Shown here: in pieces, positions 35,626 to 43,479 of the stretch
How positions within the stretch are numbered: position 1 is the first letter of the stretch
How the letters are laid out: every line of letters starts with the position of its first letter
Assembly: GCF_027364955.1 (NCBI RefSeq)
Contig: NZ_DAHXOI010000011.1
Span: 5,550 to 69,549 of the forward strand
Length of the DNA: 64,000 nucleotides
Direction of reading: 5' to 3'
DNA from: Ferrimicrobium sp.
GTDB lineage: Bacteria; Actinomycetota; Acidimicrobiia; Acidimicrobiales; Acidimicrobiaceae
Position numbers and translations under genes: made by a program
The notes under the pieces: generated by a model
Database searches by the model: none
What the model was told of the DNA's origin: nothing
Seen by the model: only the letters and a program-made list of their open reading frames with translations

Positions 35626-36301
35626 AGGTCTCTTCCTTCTGCACATTGGCATGGTCGACATCAGGGCTTCGGTACAGGGACTCTGGAATCTCCCCTAGTG
35701 TAGAGTGGGCGAGTTTGGACCCGAGCCCGTAGAACTGCTGGAAACTCATGATGAGTGGTCGCCACTTGTCAGGGTCTATCTGGTTCGGTTCGTGTTCCAT
35801 CATGATCCTCTCTTCGATATGCACTCGCTGGACCCGAACCTCGATATTGACAAGATTGCCGCGTAGTAGCAGGTTTTGCTCAGCGATACCGTGAATTGCC
35901 TCTACCACAGCCTCAAGTTGCACAGGACACTCTTGGACTCGCGGTGCCCCAACTGTCTCCGAGCCTACAGGCGTCAAGCCACTGATAGCGAACTTGTCAG
36001 GTTCGTATCGGTATCCCTTGCGAACCTTAGACTCTGGTACTGAGCTGGATCCAGTGGTACGGGCGAGCCGGTTCACCGCTGCAACCTCTCGGACCGAAGG
36101 TAAGTTCAAGACACACTCGCCGGTGCGCACTATGTTCTGCGTGGTCTTTGACTTCGCCGACAGACCAAGGATGCATCGCCATCCAAGCCAAAACGCCGAA
36201 GACATTGGCGCAAGGTTGTACGTGTCGTCTTCATTGAGAGTGCCAATCAGCACTACAGGAGTTCCAAAGTAAAGAATCGACGGCTGACACGCAATATGCA
36301 T
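35600..36301 (-). CDS. Flavin-reductase-like domain protein
   Basis: 233 residues. The N-terminus (PVVLIGTLNEDDTYNLAPMSS, AFWLGWRCILGLS, TGECVLNLPS) has the FMN-binding split-barrel pattern of the flavin reductase-like family. The ATG at 36301 has AGAGGAT upstream. Members reduce flavins with NAD(P)H or use bound FMN for reduction of other compounds. The 26-nt overlap with the Ada-like gene suggests an operon that may respond to alkylating agents. Confidence 0.8.
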   Translation of the reverse strand: MHIACQPSILYFGTPVVLIGTLNEDDTYNLAPMSSAFWLGWRCILGLSAKSKTTQNIVRTGECVLNLPSVREVAAVNRLARTTGSSSVPESKVRKGYRYEPDKFAISGLTPVGSETVGAPRVQECPVQLEAVVEAIHGIAEQNLLLRGNLVNIEVRVQRVHIEERIMMEHEPNQIDPDKWRPLIMSFQQFYGLGSKLAHSTLGEIPESLYRSPDVDHANVQKEETCDVLEFEI

Positions 36302-36567
36302 TGTTTATCCTCTCGTTGTTGCTCGCACTTTGCCAGGCATGCCACAAGTTAGTGATGGGATCGCTGGAAACCAAGCCGAATCTTGCTCTCCTGGGGGCTG
36401 TCATTCACCGTTGATGGTGTTCGCCATCCCGTGTCAAGGCAGCGTCAGGTAACCACATGATCTTCACGCTGGTTTGATTCATGGCAATCACGAGGATGTA
36501 CCCCAGCACATAGCGTTAAAGGGGGACATGGACACCCAAGTTCTCTCGGACGGCCCACATCAGCACA

Positions 36568-37173
36568 CTAGCTCTTAACAGCGTGGAGTTTGACCACTCC
36601 TATCCACTCGTGCAACGCATCCACAGCATCGACCGACAGCCGGTCACGAGCAAAAGCACACACAGCACAAAGCTCGACCTCATCAGCATGATCTAGCACC
36701 CAGGCGTCACATGCCTCGATACAGCTCCTTCGCCACCTAGTCACGTCCGCGATTAGTACCAGCGCTGCATCGAACGGGTCCGTCTCCGACGCCGAGAAAC
36801 TCGCATGCCGTAGCCCGATATTCTCATCGTCGCTGATGGAGAAACCCAAAACGGTGTCGAAGATCCCGCCAATATCGGATTCGAACCATCCCCAGTCGGG
36901 ACTCAGCCATACGGTATCTGCGCTTATCGTCCAGCTCAGCTCATTTTCGATTGTGACGCGACTATTGAGCATCACGGTCAGAAAATCTAAGACTCGCCCA
37001 AGGTCTCGCTGTCCAATGATGTCGTCCATCAGCGGGTACTGTCGACAGAGCTCGCCAACGCGATAGTGCTCCCAAGCAGCTAGACACTCTGGTGAGCAGC
37101 AGCCACGCTCGTGATGCCATGCCTGTGTACCTATGCTGGTATCGATCTCTTTCCCACATTCGATGCAATGCAC
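36568..37173 (-). CDS. Hypothetical protein with N-terminal zinc-binding motif
   Basis: 201 residues from the GTG at 37173 (AAGGAGGTAAC upstream). MHCIECGKEIDTSIG and RGCCSPECLAAWEHY give two CxxC-like pairs, a zinc-ribbon arrangement, and the remainder is acidic and probably helical. No known domain beyond this. Confidence 0.6.
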   Translation of the reverse strand: MHCIECGKEIDTSIGTQAWHHERGCCSPECLAAWEHYRVGELCRQYPLMDDIIGQRDLGRVLDFLTVMLNSRVTIENELSWTISADTVWLSPDWGWFESDIGGIFDTVLGFSISDDENIGLRHASFSASETDPFDAALVLIADVTRWRRSCIEACDAWVLDHADEVELCAVCAFARDRLSVDAVDALHEWIGVVKLHAVKS

Positions 37174-37265
37174 GATGTTACCTCCTTGTTGTCGCCCAAT
37201 TAGGACTCATTGGCGCTATCGAAGAGAACCGGTAGTGACTCCACTACCGGTTCGATCTTTTGTTG

Positions 37266-38225
37266 TTATTCTGCCGCTGTCGTCTGCGCTGATGCCGCGA
37301 GGTGTTTGATTAGTTGCGACGCCTCGGATCGGGTCAGATCTCTGAGAGTGGTAATCCCATGGCCGACAAATTGGGCTACGTACTCGGGTCGAAGCTCGCG
37401 AGCGATGCTGAGCGCGTCAAAGTACTCTTTGATTGCGTTGATCTGCCCATCTACCGCAGGGGCGTATCCCGCATCTACTGGCGTTGTCTCTGCCACCGGG
37501 GGAGTGGTCTCACCCTCGCCATCAACCACCGACAGTGTGGCTGTCTTAGCCGTCGTCGGGCTGGTCTTGGCAGAGGTTGCGGTGTTCGCCTTGGACCCTC
37601 TTGCGCCACTTGGAGCACTACTTGGCTCCTGTGACGCCTGAGCCATCTCATCAACCGTGTAGAGACCCGACAACTCCTGGGGGAACGCTTTGCGTAGAGC
37701 CAGAGCCTCCGCGCACTTAGCGAGTTGATTGTCACCCATCGTCGCCCACATCCGCACGACCTCCCCTGCGTTGGTCCGCTGCACATAGGAGGCATAGCGC
37801 GCTACGGCTGAGCTTGTGGTGATCACCCCACCAAGGAGCTTCTTGACAACTACCCTTGCTGCGGCCGGTGGCGTGTCCTCAAGCCAGACATCCTTCCACA
37901 CACCATCCTTACCACACCAGAACGGTCCATCCTGACCCGCATAGGCGTGCGTGCGCTCCGCGATGAGCCGAAACCCATCGATAGATGTCTGGATACTCAG
38001 GATCTCGCGCTTTGCCCTCTTGTCGTAGCGCTTGATCGCATACACCTGGCGCGCGAAGGGATCCAATCCAGTGCGCTCACAGACCTCGATAAGCAGGTCA
38101 AACTCGTTGTCAGTCAGGGGAGAGTTCCCCTTGTTCGCTAGATCTTCGTCGATCGTGCGCCGCAACAGTTCCTTATTCAGCCCCAACCCTCGACTGTTGC
38201 TACTGGTCTCCACAGCCTTTAACAT
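37266..38225 (-). CDS. RecT/Bet-family single-strand annealing recombinase
   Basis: 319 residues. [75 protein letters not shown] and [10 protein letters not shown] are classical Bet/RecT motifs. It anneals complementary single strands, as in phage beta protein; no exonuclease partner is next to it. The C-terminal part is an Ala/Thr-rich low-complexity tail. The ATG at 38225 has GGAG upstream, and an element promoter motif (38269-38281) lies 40 bp further up. Confidence 0.92.
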   Translation of the reverse strand: MLKAVETSSNSRGLGLNKELLRRTIDEDLANKGNSPLTDNEFDLLIEVCERTGLDPFARQVYAIKRYDKRAKREILSIQTSIDGFRLIAERTHAYAGQDGPFWCGKDGVWKDVWLEDTPPAAARVVVKKLLGGVITTSSAVARYASYVQRTNAGEVVRMWATMGDNQLAKCAEALALRKAFPQELSGLYTVDEMAQASQEPSSAPSGARGSKANTATSAKTSPTTAKTATLSVVDGEGETTPPVAETTPVDAGYAPAVDGQINAIKEYFDALSIARELRPEYVAQFVGHGITTLRDLTRSEASQLIKHLAASAQTTAAE

Positions 38226-38268
38226 CGCCGTCTCCTTTGCATATCTCGCGATCTCTTGACCGCTGCCG

Positions 38269-38281
38269 GATATATATGCAC
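38269..38281 (-). promoter_or_regulatory. Element promoter motif of the recT-like gene
   Basis: Minus strand GTGCATATATATC, the strongest copy of the motif, 44 nt upstream of the start codon. Confidence 0.6.
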
Positions 38282-38339
38282 ATATTTCGGTGACGACGCG
38301 CCCGATCGTGCCTATTGATACTGGTAGAGACCCAGATAC

Positions 38340-38543
38340 ATGAGGAGCCCCGTTGTGCTAGTGACCAGAGACAAGACCAAGCAAACCCTGGTGGTTGCGT
38401 TCATCATGATAGGCCTAGGCGCGTTTGGATGGGCGAGTTCTCGTCCCAGTCCGCTCCCAATCATGCCCCATCACCCAGCGCAGGGCATCTACCTACCAAC
38501 CATAACCCCCAGCGCCCCCACCCACCAGCCATTACTACCCTGA
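38340..38543 (+). CDS. Small membrane-anchored or secreted protein
   Basis: 67 residues: short basic N-terminus, one hydrophobic stretch [16 protein letters not shown] and a Pro-rich tail ([14 protein letters not shown]). It ends 12 nt before the kinase start, so both probably share a transcript. No family recognised. Confidence 0.5.
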   Translation: MRSPVVLVTRDKTKQTLVVAFIMIGLGAFGWASSRPSPLPIMPHHPAQGIYLPTITPSAPTHQPLLP

Positions 38544-38554
38544 GAGGACCCACC

Positions 38555-39127
38555 ATGTCGGACCAACCCCTAGTTGTCCTGTTAGCCGGTCTCCCTGGAT
38601 CAGGCAAATCCACCTTTGCCCCACATCTAGCGAAAGCCATAGAGGCCAGTGTGCTCGACACCGACAAGCTCTTCGACGCGCCCCGTATTGCGGTTGGAGC
38701 GGCCTTAGGGCTAGGGACTCGGGTGGTGGATGAGCCCCAATGGAAAGATGCAGTGCATGGGCGACTCCTCAGCCTGTTTCTCGCTTTCGCCTCCACCGCT
38801 GCAACTCCTGAGCATCCAGTGATAGCCGTATCGCCCTGGACGGGTTTTCGCCAGCACTATCCCGAGGCGTTCGATCAGGCATGTGCTGGGCTCACATCGC
38901 AGTTCCGATGGGTGATCGCGACCTGTCCACCCGAGATTCGGCACCGACGCATTCGATCACGTGCCCGTGTAATGGATGCGATCAAGATCGCCACACTGGC
39001 AAGACCCGACCCTGTCCTCACAACCCCGCTCGGTGCCATCACAGTAGACCTTGGCTGTGATCTCGGGTCATATCCCACGCTCGCCTATCAAATAGCGCTC
39101 GAGTTAGCGAAGCCGCGTTTGGTATAA
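38555..39127 (+). CDS. AAA_33-type P-loop kinase-like protein
   Basis: 190 residues from the ATG at 38555 with AGAGGA upstream. VVLLAGLPGSGKSTFAPHLA is Walker A, VLDTDKLFDA matches the family's D-x-D region and RHRRIRSRARVMD is a lid-like arginine cluster. Members phosphorylate small molecules or act as zeta-toxin-like enzymes; without a recognisable antitoxin I call it a kinase of unknown substrate. A longer open frame runs upstream but reads as low-complexity DNA. Confidence 0.75.
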   Translation: MSDQPLVVLLAGLPGSGKSTFAPHLAKAIEASVLDTDKLFDAPRIAVGAALGLGTRVVDEPQWKDAVHGRLLSLFLAFASTAATPEHPVIAVSPWTGFRQHYPEAFDQACAGLTSQFRWVIATCPPEIRHRRIRSRARVMDAIKIATLARPDPVLTTPLGAITVDLGCDLGSYPTLAYQIALELAKPRLV

Positions 39128-39202
39128 GAGCGACTGCGCCCGGAGCACCAGTCCCTTTGATGAGGGAGGGGAGGGGATCAACACCCTCAACCCACTGGCC
39201 TT

Positions 39203-39216
39203 GGTGCATATACATG
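39203..39216 (+). promoter_or_regulatory. Element promoter motif of the primase-polymerase gene
   Basis: GGTGCATATACATG on the + strand runs directly into the first candidate start codon. If it is a -10 element the mRNA would be leaderless from ATG 39220. Confidence 0.55.
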
Positions 39217-40254
39217 AGCATGCAACTCACAAAGACCGGCCTTGAGAACATCATCGTCACCCAGGAGTACGCCGCACGCGGATGGGCAACCTACCCATTG
39301 GCGCCCGGATCGAAGAAGCCACTGAAGGGATCGCATGGATTCCATGATGCAACGACGGATCAATCCGCTCTCCTTGATGCGTTCTCTGATCCACCCGACC
39401 TCAACATCGGCATCCGCACCGGTGAGGCATCAGGTATCATCGTGATCGACATTGATGCCCACGAGGGAGCCGCGAATGGGTATGACTCAATGCGTGCTCT
39501 TGCGTCTCAAGGATTCCGATTCCCAACTGGCAACAGTCGCATAGGGTGTGCAATAGCCAAGACCCCAAGTGGAGGTCTACATCTCTACTATGCAGCCCCT
39601 CCTGAGGCAAAGATCAAGTCAACCACCGGTGTTCTGGCCCCTGGCCTAGATACTCGCGGCGAGGGTGGCTATATCGTTGCTCCGCCATCTGCGACCGACA
39701 AGGGTAGGTATGTATGGAAGCAGTGCCCAGACACGCTTCTCGAGTTACCCTGTTGGGTGATCGAACGGTGCAAAGTCACCCCCGTTCCAGAACGACCCAG
39801 GGTCGAGCCAACCGAGACGATTCCACCCACCGTTGCACAGATGCTCAGAGACCGCCTCGATCGCATCGCCCAAGCATCGAATGGTCAACGCAATGCGACC
39901 CTTAACCGCGAGGCATTCTATCTAGCTCAGTACGTGGGCATGGGTTTTGACCAACAGCAGTTGACCGAATGGCTCAGACACGCTGCCCTCAAGTCCGAGA
40001 TGCCAGAATACGAGGCGCAACGGACCATCCGAAGTGCGCTTGACCGTGCACCGATGTCTCGCGCGTCGGACCCACAACCCCAGGCTGCCAACCGTGATTC
40101 GCACTGTACAATACCAACCATAGCCAGCACGAACCAAACGATGCCCCTCATTCGACATGCGACAGAGCGAAGTTCACACACCCAGGCTTCGAAGTCCCCA
40201 GCAGACGGTGCCTCCGAGGAGGCCCATGGGGGATATCGGCATCGACTCTGCTAG
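39214..40254 (+). CDS. Bifunctional DNA primase/polymerase (prim-pol) domain protein
   Basis: 346 residues from ATG 39214 (or 344 from 39220). TYPLAPGSKKPLKGSHGF, NIGIRTGEASGIIVIDIDAHEG, AKTPSGGLHLYYAAP and LDTRGEGGYIVAPPS are the prim-pol (AEP) motifs; the DxD in VIDIDAH and the later His bind the metal. Such proteins start plasmid or phage replication. The C-terminal helicase domain normally fused or adjacent is missing, and the last ~20 residues look like run-on sequence, so the gene may be truncated at the boundary with the CRISPR-Cas locus. Confidence 0.88.
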   Translation: MSMQLTKTGLENIIVTQEYAARGWATYPLAPGSKKPLKGSHGFHDATTDQSALLDAFSDPPDLNIGIRTGEASGIIVIDIDAHEGAANGYDSMRALASQGFRFPTGNSRIGCAIAKTPSGGLHLYYAAPPEAKIKSTTGVLAPGLDTRGEGGYIVAPPSATDKGRYVWKQCPDTLLELPCWVIERCKVTPVPERPRVEPTETIPPTVAQMLRDRLDRIAQASNGQRNATLNREAFYLAQYVGMGFDQQQLTEWLRHAALKSEMPEYEAQRTIRSALDRAPMSRASDPQPQAANRDSHCTIPTIASTNQTMPLIRHATERSSHTQASKSPADGASEEAHGGYRHRLC

Positions 40255-40376
40255 ATGTCGAGCTAGTTTTGCGGGCCAGAAAACTAAAGAGGTTACCAAT
40301 CCCTGCCGAAGTCACCTGATGCCAGTGACCTCCTGCTTAACGGAAGCCGCAGGCAAAGGCGAAAGAAGCGATTGCA

Positions 40377-41267
40377 ATGCCAGGAGCTTGGAGGATAGTC
40401 GATCTAACCGGGTACGAGGGCAAGGTCTCGGCCGGCAAAGGGTCTTTGTATGTCGGAGATGCGACGGTACCACTGGCGGATCTTGCTGTTGTCCTCGTTG
40501 GACCACACTGTCTGCTGCACGAGAGCATTTTTGATCGAGCAGCTGCTTTCGACATAGCAATTATGCATTGTGATTGGCGCGCAGTGCCTATTGCCACGAC
40601 GTTAACCTGGTCCAATAATTCCCGAGTCGCGACACGCCAGCGATGTCAGATTACAATGTCTATCCCGCGTCAAAAGAATGCTTGGATGCGGATTGTTCAA
40701 GCAAAAATCCGTGGCCAAGCCAACGCCCTTGCGGTATGCGATCGGCCCCATGCAAGTGAGGTCCGTGATCTAGCGAAGCTGGTTCGTTCCGGCGATCCCT
40801 CCAACGTGGAAGCTCGCGCCGCGCGAGCCTATTGGAGTGCTTTGTTTGATCAACCTCGGTTCCGTCGCAAACCAGGGAGTAGGGTAGATGCCAATAGTTA
40901 TTTGGACTATACCTATGCGATTGTGCGGGGATTTTGTGTACGTGCCGTTGTGGCTGCCGGTCTAAATCCGACCCTCGGAGTGTGGCATCATCAACGGTCC
41001 AACAACTTCTCCCTCGTAGATGATATTATCGAACCCTTCCGACCTGCTGCCGATGTGGTTGCCATGCAGGCATATGGAAGCTATGATTCAATGACCCCTG
41101 ACTGCAAACGGCAACTTGCGAGTGTATGTGATAGAAAATTCGCATCGGATGGCCGGACGACAGGTTCAAGCATCACCCACTTTACACAGAGTCTTGCTAA
41201 TTACATGGAAGGGGAAGGCACGACTGTGCAGGTACCGGTGTTTGAGGGATCCCGTGAAGACGGATGA
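40377..41267 (+). CDS. cas1: CRISPR-associated endonuclease Cas1, type II
   Basis: 296 residues. The Cas1 metal site is visible as the Glu in NVEARAARAYW, the His in LGVWHHQRSNNFSL and the Glu in DDIIEPFRP. The protein cuts and integrates spacers together with Cas2. No cas4 or csn2 is present, so the system is type II-C. It starts at the ATG 122 bp after the primase stop with only a weak ribosome binding site. Its 3' end overlaps cas2 by 14 nt. Confidence 0.95.
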   Translation: MPGAWRIVDLTGYEGKVSAGKGSLYVGDATVPLADLAVVLVGPHCLLHESIFDRAAAFDIAIMHCDWRAVPIATTLTWSNNSRVATRQRCQITMSIPRQKNAWMRIVQAKIRGQANALAVCDRPHASEVRDLAKLVRSGDPSNVEARAARAYWSALFDQPRFRRKPGSRVDANSYLDYTYAIVRGFCVRAVVAAGLNPTLGVWHHQRSNNFSLVDDIIEPFRPAADVVAMQAYGSYDSMTPDCKRQLASVCDRKFASDGRTTGSSITHFTQSLANYMEGEGTTVQVPVFEGSREDG

Positions 41268-41577
41268 ACCCGTGTGGGCTGTCGTCTTTTTTGATCTTCC
41301 AGTTGACACAAAGGCGCATCGCCGTGATGCTACCCGTTATCGAGTTCAGTTGTTGGAGCTCGGTTTCGGCAGGATACAGCTGAGCGTCTACGCAAAGTAC
41401 CTTATCAATTCCTCCGGACTTGATTGGCTGTCCTCTCGTATTGCACTGGGAATCCCTGACGGTGGATTCGTAAGAATGCTTCACGTCAGCGATATTGAGT
41501 GGTCCAAGATGGTGCGGATAGAGGGAAGGAAGCTGATCGAAAGCGAATCTCGGCCACAGCAGCTGACCATCTTCTAG
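41254..41577 (+). CDS. cas2: CRISPR-associated protein Cas2
   Basis: 107 residues from the GTG at 41254 (VKTDEPVWAVVFFDLPVDT); a longer open frame upstream is the alternate frame of cas1. FFDLPVDTKAHRRDATRYR holds the conserved Asp of the ferredoxin-like fold, and FGRIQLSVYAKY matches the family. Cas2 is the structural partner of Cas1 in the integration complex. Its TAG stop (41575-41577) lies inside the first repeat of the array, so gene and array are fused end to end. Confidence 0.95.
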   Translation: MKTDEPVWAVVFFDLPVDTKAHRRDATRYRVQLLELGFGRIQLSVYAKYLINSSGLDWLSSRIALGIPDGGFVRMLHVSDIEWSKMVRIEGRKLIESESRPQQLTIF

Positions 41578-43401
41578 GGAAGTGCATAGACTCCCCCCGG
41601 CTAAACTGGACTACGAACGTGGGGTAGTGCTGTACCTGCTGGGAAGTGCATAGACTCCCCCCGGCTAAACTGGTGAACAGGTGCGCCATGTGAGCGATGG
41701 CGCTGGGAAGTGCATAGACTCCCCCCGGCTAAACTGGGCAAGACCAAGGCGAACCGCAGTGAGTGGCTGGGAAGTGCATAGACTCCCCCCGGCTAAACTG
41801 GCAGGTTCCCGTCCAGCTTTGAGAATCCAGCTGGGAAGTGCATAGACTCCCCCCGGCTAAACTGGCACCCAAACCTCCACCGTCCAGCCCTATGCTGGGA
41901 AGTGCATAGACTCCCCCCGGCTAAACTGGCAAGCTCGGCACCAAGCTCATACGTGAGGCTGGGAAGTGCATAGACTCCCCCCGGCTAAACTGGGACAGTG
42001 GGTTTGGTGGTTGAAGCCCCAGCTGGGAAGTGCATAGACTCCCCCCGGCTAAACTGGTGGATCGGCCGGCAGGACATACGTACAAGCTGGGAAGTGCATA
42101 GACTCCCCCCGGCTAAACTGGAACCCCCAAACAGTGCCGTCCTTATCCTGCTGGGAAGTGCATAGACTCCCCCCGGCTAAACTGGACTATTGATCGGGAT
42201 CGGCGCGGTGACGGCTGGGAAGTGCATAGACTCCCCCCGGCTAAACTGGGGCTGTTCCGGCCACGTCAATGATCGTTGCTGGGAAGTGCATAGACTCCCC
42301 CCGGCTAAACTGGTGGCCACTCTCAAGCTCTGCAAGCCTATGCTGGGAAGTGCATAGACTCCCCCCGGCTAAACTGGTTGTTGAAGTCCCTGGCGAGGTT
42401 GACATGCTGGGAAGTGCATAGACTCCCCCCGGCTAAACTGGGACGTGATGGGGTTGAGACCGTGCTCGCGCTGGGAAGTGCATAGACTCCCCCCGGCTAA
42501 ACTGGTTATCGACAAGATGGAGCGACCAGCCTAGCTGGGAAGTGCATAGACTCCCCCCGGCTAAACTGGAAGAAGCCACGCAGCCAACGAGAGCCGAGCT
42601 GGGAAGTGCATAGACTCCCCCCGGCTAAACTGGGCAAGCCTCGGCAAGGGCTCATCAGTGGGCTGGGAAGTGCATAGACTCCCCCCGGCTAAACTGGCAT
42701 CCCGATCCCGACCGGAGTGTACGTCGCTGGGAAGTGCATAGACTCCCCCCGGCTAAACTGGTTTCACTCACGGTGTGGGACCTCCTCCGGCTGGGAAGTG
42801 CATAGACTCCCCCCGGCTAAACTGGACTCACACGCTGAACAAGAGCGCCCGACGCTGGGAAGTGCATAGACTCCCCCCGGCTAAACTGGAGGGAACTTGC
42901 ACCCCGCTGGCTTAGAGGCTGGGAAGTGCATAGACTCCCCCCGGCTAAACTGGCCACTCTCCTGCGTGCCTTGATCGGATCGCTGGGAAGTGCATAGACT
43001 CCCCCCGGCTAAACTGGATGTTCGGGTGGTCGTGCTCGGGAACTAGCTGGGAAGTGCATAGACTCCCCCCGGCTAAACTGGAGATGCTCCACGTCGAGCG
43101 CGTCGTCCTGCTGGGAAGTGCATAGACTCCCCCCGGCTAAACTGGTCCAAGGAGAGCGGCGACAAATACGAGTGCTGGGAAGTGCATAGACTCCCCCCGG
43201 CTAAACTGGACGCTTTAGTCTTTCCGCGAATCTTGTCGCTGGGAAGTGCATAGACTCCCCCCGGCTAAACTGGCGTGGCCGTCGCCCCAACCGGAGCCTT
43301 CGCTGGGAAGTGCATAGACTCCCCCCGGCTAAACTGGTACCATGCGAGCGTACTTGAACATCGTCGCTGGGAAGTGCATAGACTCCCCCCGGCTAAACTG
43401 G
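41574..43401 (+). CRISPR. CRISPR array, 29 repeats of 36 bp, 28 spacers of 28 bp
   Basis: Repeats begin every 64 bp from 41574 to 43366 without a single deviation, each 36 bp long: GCTGGGAAGTGCATAGACT at the 5' end, a run of C, and CCGGCTAAACTGG at the 3' end. All spacers are 28 nt. Repeat 1 differs at its first three bases (CTA instead of GCT) because it contains the cas2 stop codon; all others look identical. The 5' half pairs with an anti-repeat at 47069-47091, so crRNAs are read from the + strand. The array is bounded by cas2 on the left and a terminator hairpin on the right. Spacers are unmatched here; I did not find protospacers by eye. Confidence 0.99.
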
Positions 43402-43411
43402 ACGAGACGGA

Positions 43412-43441
43412 AGGGAACCCTGGTGGGAGCCAGGGTTCCCT
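43412..43441 (+). terminator. Terminator hairpin after the CRISPR array
   Basis: A perfect 12-bp stem (AGGGAACCCTGG at 43412-43423 with CCAGGGTTCCCT at 43430-43441) and a 6-nt loop, followed by GTTGTTTG. It should end transcription of the array before it runs into the convergent cas9 gene, whose stop is at 43480. Confidence 0.8.
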
Positions 43442-43479
43442 GTTGTTTGCGTGTCGAAAAATGGTTCACACGCATTCCA

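Noticed and set aside
38315-38554. 80-codon N-terminal extension of the kinase-like protein
   Set aside because: Overlaps a separate small frame with a hydrophobic segment; the P-loop protein starts naturally at 38555 behind a ribosome binding site.
41116-41253. Longer cas2 beginning inside cas1
   Set aside because: The added sequence is the alternate frame of cas1; Cas2 similarity begins only at VWAVVFFDLP after the GTG at 41254.
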